Below are positions 61,956 through 64,000 of a DNA stretch of 64,000 nucleotides, piece by piece. The stretch's first letter is position 1. The number at the start of each line of letters is the position of its first letter. Made by a program: the position numbers and the translations under genes. The DNA is from Thermus brockianus (GTDB lineage: Bacteria; Deinococcota; Deinococci; Deinococcales; Thermaceae). The notes beneath the pieces are model-generated. The model searched no databases, was not told the origin of the DNA, and was given only the letters and a program-made list of their open reading frames with translations. The DNA is taken from assembly GCF_021462505.1 (NCBI RefSeq), contig NZ_JAKEDV010000001.1, positions 248,439 to 312,438 on the forward strand, given 5' to 3'.

Positions 61956-63064
61956 CAGAGGGAGTGTACCAGAGAAACGGGCGTTCCCCGGGTAATCCGG
62001 GGCGTGGGGAGGCCCAAGGCCCTATACCCCCCTCGGGTTAGGGCCCGGACCAGGAGGCGGGGGTCCGCCTTGCCCCAGAGGAAAAGGGCCTCCTGGCGCA
62101 CGTCCAGGTCGGGGCTGCTCGCCCGGGAGTCCGTGCCCAGGGCGAGCTCCACCCCGTACCGGGCGTAGAGGGGGATGGGCGCCTCGCCCACCGCCAGGTT
62201 CTGGTTGGAGCGGGGGCAGAGCACCACCTTGGTCCCGGTTTCGGCGAGGAGGGCCACCTCCTCCTCGTCCACCTGGACCCCGTGCACGAGAAGGGTGGTG
62301 GGGCCGAGGACCCCCAGTGCGTGGAGGAGCCGCACCGGGGTGAGGCCTGGGGGCGTGAAGGGGGCTTGGCTAAAGCGGCGGTGCACCTCGGCCAAGGGGC
62401 CCGTTCCCTCCCGGAGGAAGGCCACCTCCTCCGGGCTTTCCGCCGCATGGACCATGAGGGGGATGCCCTCGGCCTGGGCGTACTGGGCGAGCCGCTTGAG
62501 GAGGGGCAGGCTCACGGAGTAGGGGGCGTGGGGGGAAAGCCCCACCTTCACCCTCCCCTCCCGCTTCCGCCACGCCGCCACCTTGGCCTTCACCCGGGCG
62601 AAGACCTCCTCCGCCTCCAGGGGGTCCGGGGCGAAGACCTCGTAGAAGGCCACGCCGGGAAGCGGGCTTTCCAGGAGGAGGAAGTCCATCACCTCGTCCT
62701 TGAAGACGATGTCGGCGAAGGCGCCCACCCCGGTGGCCAGAAGCTCCTCTAGCCCCCACCTCGCCCCCAAAAGCCCCCGGCTTTCCCGGTGGGCCACCAC
62801 GTGGGAGAGAAAGCCGGCAAAAGGCCCTCGGTAAAGGGGCAGGAGGCTTAGGTCCAGGTGGGTGTGGGCGTTCACGGGCGGGGGGAGGAGGGCCTTGCCT
62901 TTGGCCACCACGGGTGCCTCGGGAAAGCGGGCCTTAAGCTCCGCCAGGCTTCCCACCCCCACCACGTGCCCTCCCTGCACCGCCAAGGCCCCCCGGAGCA
63001 TGGGGGTGCCGAAGCCGGCGTAGACCACCTCAGCGGTCCAAAGCTCCGTCTTTAGCCAGGACAT
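61955..63064 (-). CDS. Amidohydrolase of the cytosine/aminofutalosine deaminase type
   Basis: 369 residues. Metal ligands are visible as NAHTHLDL (HxH), VHAAESPEE, LLVHGVQVDEEE and LGTDSRASS (Asp). The pattern fits COG0402 deaminases, which include aminofutalosine deaminase MqnX; with mqnB in the window that is an attractive but unproven role. ATG 63064 overlaps the upstream gene by 35 bases; GTG 63028 just after that gene's stop is an alternative. Its stop abuts the CLC start. Confidence 0.72.
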   Translation of the reverse strand: MSWLKTELWTAEVVYAGFGTPMLRGALAVQGGHVVGVGSLAELKARFPEAPVVAKGKALLPPPVNAHTHLDLSLLPLYRGPFAGFLSHVVAHRESRGLLGARWGLEELLATGVGAFADIVFKDEVMDFLLLESPLPGVAFYEVFAPDPLEAEEVFARVKAKVAAWRKREGRVKVGLSPHAPYSVSLPLLKRLAQYAQAEGIPLMVHAAESPEEVAFLREGTGPLAEVHRRFSQAPFTPPGLTPVRLLHALGVLGPTTLLVHGVQVDEEEVALLAETGTKVVLCPRSNQNLAVGEAPIPLYARYGVELALGTDSRASSPDLDVRQEALFLWGKADPRLLVRALTRGGYRALGLPTPRITRGTPVSLVHSL

Positions 63065-63827
63065 AGCGGTTCGGGTGGCGCAGGAAGTCCACCGCCACAA
63101 AGCCTCGGGCGAAGTAGTGGCCGAGGACCAGGCGGCTATGCTCCCGCCACGTTAGGGCCAAGGCGGGGTCCTCCCGCAGGATCCGCCCCCAGTCCTCGGG
63201 GATCTGGAAGAGAAGCCTTGGGGCCTCGAGGTCCAGGCGGGCTTCCACGGGCACGTCCCCTTCCACCCGGTTCGCCTGGGGAAGGCCTTCCCCCGTTGGC
63301 GTGGGGGGCGGGGCGTAGATCCTTTGGTAGACCCTCGGGGCGAGGAGGTCCCACTCGGCGAGAAGCCGGTCCGAAGGGGCCCCGGCGTTGATGCCGGTCA
63401 TGGGGCCGTAGTGGTCCGGGAGGTAGGTCCTGGCGGTGGCCCCGAGCTTCCGCAGGTTGAAGTTGGCGTTCACCCCCCTCAAGGGGTCAAAGGTCCAGAC
63501 CACCTGCCGCACGCCCCGGACCAGGCACCAGTCCCGTTGGAAGCGTTTTAGGAGAAGGGCCGCCCCCGTGCCCCGGTGGGCCTCCAGGACTCCCAGCATG
63601 TGGGAGTGGTGCCGGGTTGGGTCCGCCGTGGGGAAGCCGAAGACGAAGCCCACCATCCTTCCCCCGAGGAAAGCCCCCGCCACCAGACCCCCCTCGTCCT
63701 GGGCGGCGATGAGGAGGCCCCGGGGGACCAGGTCCCGGGCGTCCCGCCCCCAGATGGCCTCCTGGAGGGCCACCACCTCCTCCATCTCCTCCCAGCCCTT
63801 TAGCTCGCGGACAAGTACCGCTTCCAT
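63030..63827 (-). CDS. GNAT-superfamily acyltransferase (COG3375-like)
   Basis: 265 residues. [60 protein letters not shown] (acyl-CoA loop) and [22 protein letters not shown] are the marks of COG3375. In Geobacillus a relative beside an N-succinylamino-acid racemase transfers succinyl to D-amino acids. The same neighbour is found here, so that role is likely. It overlaps the racemase gene by 28 bases. Confidence 0.78.
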   Translation of the reverse strand: MEAVLVRELKGWEEMEEVVALQEAIWGRDARDLVPRGLLIAAQDEGGLVAGAFLGGRMVGFVFGFPTADPTRHHSHMLGVLEAHRGTGAALLLKRFQRDWCLVRGVRQVVWTFDPLRGVNANFNLRKLGATARTYLPDHYGPMTGINAGAPSDRLLAEWDLLAPRVYQRIYAPPPTPTGEGLPQANRVEGDVPVEARLDLEAPRLLFQIPEDWGRILREDPALALTWREHSRLVLGHYFARGFVAVDFLRHPNRYVLAKDGALDR

Positions 63828-64000
63828 AGGGTGATCCGCTCCACGAAGGGGAGCTTCAGGTGCACCCCAATCCCCGGCCCCTGGGGCACGGGCATGAGGC
63901 CTTCTTGGGCCTCGAGGGCTTCCTCCACGATGTCCTCCTCCCAGTAGCGGCTCGCCGAGCTCACGTCCCCCGGTTTGGTGAAGCCGGGGAGGCTCGCCAG
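63800..64000 (-). CDS. N-acylamino-acid racemase / o-succinylbenzoate synthase, C-terminal end
   Basis: The gene continues beyond the right edge; 66 C-terminal residues remain. [42 protein letters not shown] matches the end of the NSAR/OSBS (MenC-like) branch of the enolase superfamily. The catalytic lysines and metal ligands lie outside. Since Thermus makes menaquinone by futalosine, racemase rather than OSBS activity is expected, together with the GNAT gene that overlaps it. Confidence 0.75.
   Translation of the reverse strand: MASLPGFTKPGDVSSASRYWEEDIVEEALEAQEGLMPVPQGPGIGVHLKLPFVERITLWKRYLSAS

Overview
The window is a roughly 69% GC piece of a Thermus chromosome, close to but not identical with T. 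thermophilus. The Mn superoxide dismutase, AroH chorismate mutase, IF3 and the futalosine, bacillithiol and citramalate genes all read as Thermus. So do the very tight gene packing, the overlapping ATGA/GTGA junctions and the many leaderless promoters (TANNNT box 6-8 bases before the start codon). Species cannot be fixed from the sequence alone.

Layout. 1-11.3 kb: end of asd, tlyA, glnS, an enoyl-CoA hydratase, the infC-rpmI-rplT operon (infC starts with AUA), a membrane operon carrying a PlsY-like/acyl-ACP-reductase-like fusion and mqnB, then sodA, fumC and a TerC protein. 11.3-18.8 kb: bacillithiol-disulfide reductase, followed by an attenuator-controlled ilvB-ilvN-ilvC-leuA-cimA operon for branched-chain amino acids. 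18.8-26.8 kb: a three-gene ABC-2 exporter, two Uma2-type genes, plsY, bshB1, and argF-argC-argJ. 26.8-34.7 kb: an outer-membrane barrel protein, a lipoprotein, a DUF420 protein, and a minus-strand operon deoC-pld-maf-mreC-mreD-mrdA-minC for cell shape and division. 34.8-35.9 kb: ychF.

36-49 kb is accessory DNA. A 6.6-kb integrated element lies between two complete tRNA-Met(CAT) copies. It carries a tyrosine integrase, an excisionase-like protein, a PrimPol-type primase, a RepA-like helicase, three small proteins of unknown role, a strikingly symmetric iteron array, and integrase arm-type repeats at both ends. Directly downstream lies a second group: a XerC/D-like recombinase, a nuclease-like protein and an HUH rolling-circle Rep. 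It is followed by an IS982-family insertion, a lower-GC two-gene cassette (AAA ATPase plus a DUF4276/TOPRIM-like protein) that looks like a defence module, a decayed transposase, and a single CRISPR-like repeat.

49.2-64 kb returns to core genes: hemL, mnmE, metX-metY under a SAM-I riboswitch, tRNA-Pro(CGG), a Na/Pi-cotransporter-like protein, rsmD, coaD, an EamA exporter, an aldehyde dehydrogenase, aroH, a PIG-L deacetylase, a CLC channel, an amidohydrolase, a GNAT protein and the end of an N-acylamino-acid racemase/OSBS gene.

Functionally, the core genes group into translation (infC operon, glnS, tRNAs, mnmE, rsmD, tlyA), branched-chain, arginine and methionine biosynthesis each with its own cis-regulator, menaquinone and thiol metabolism, and envelope growth. 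All promoter, terminator and domain calls come from reading the sequence by eye; no database search was run.
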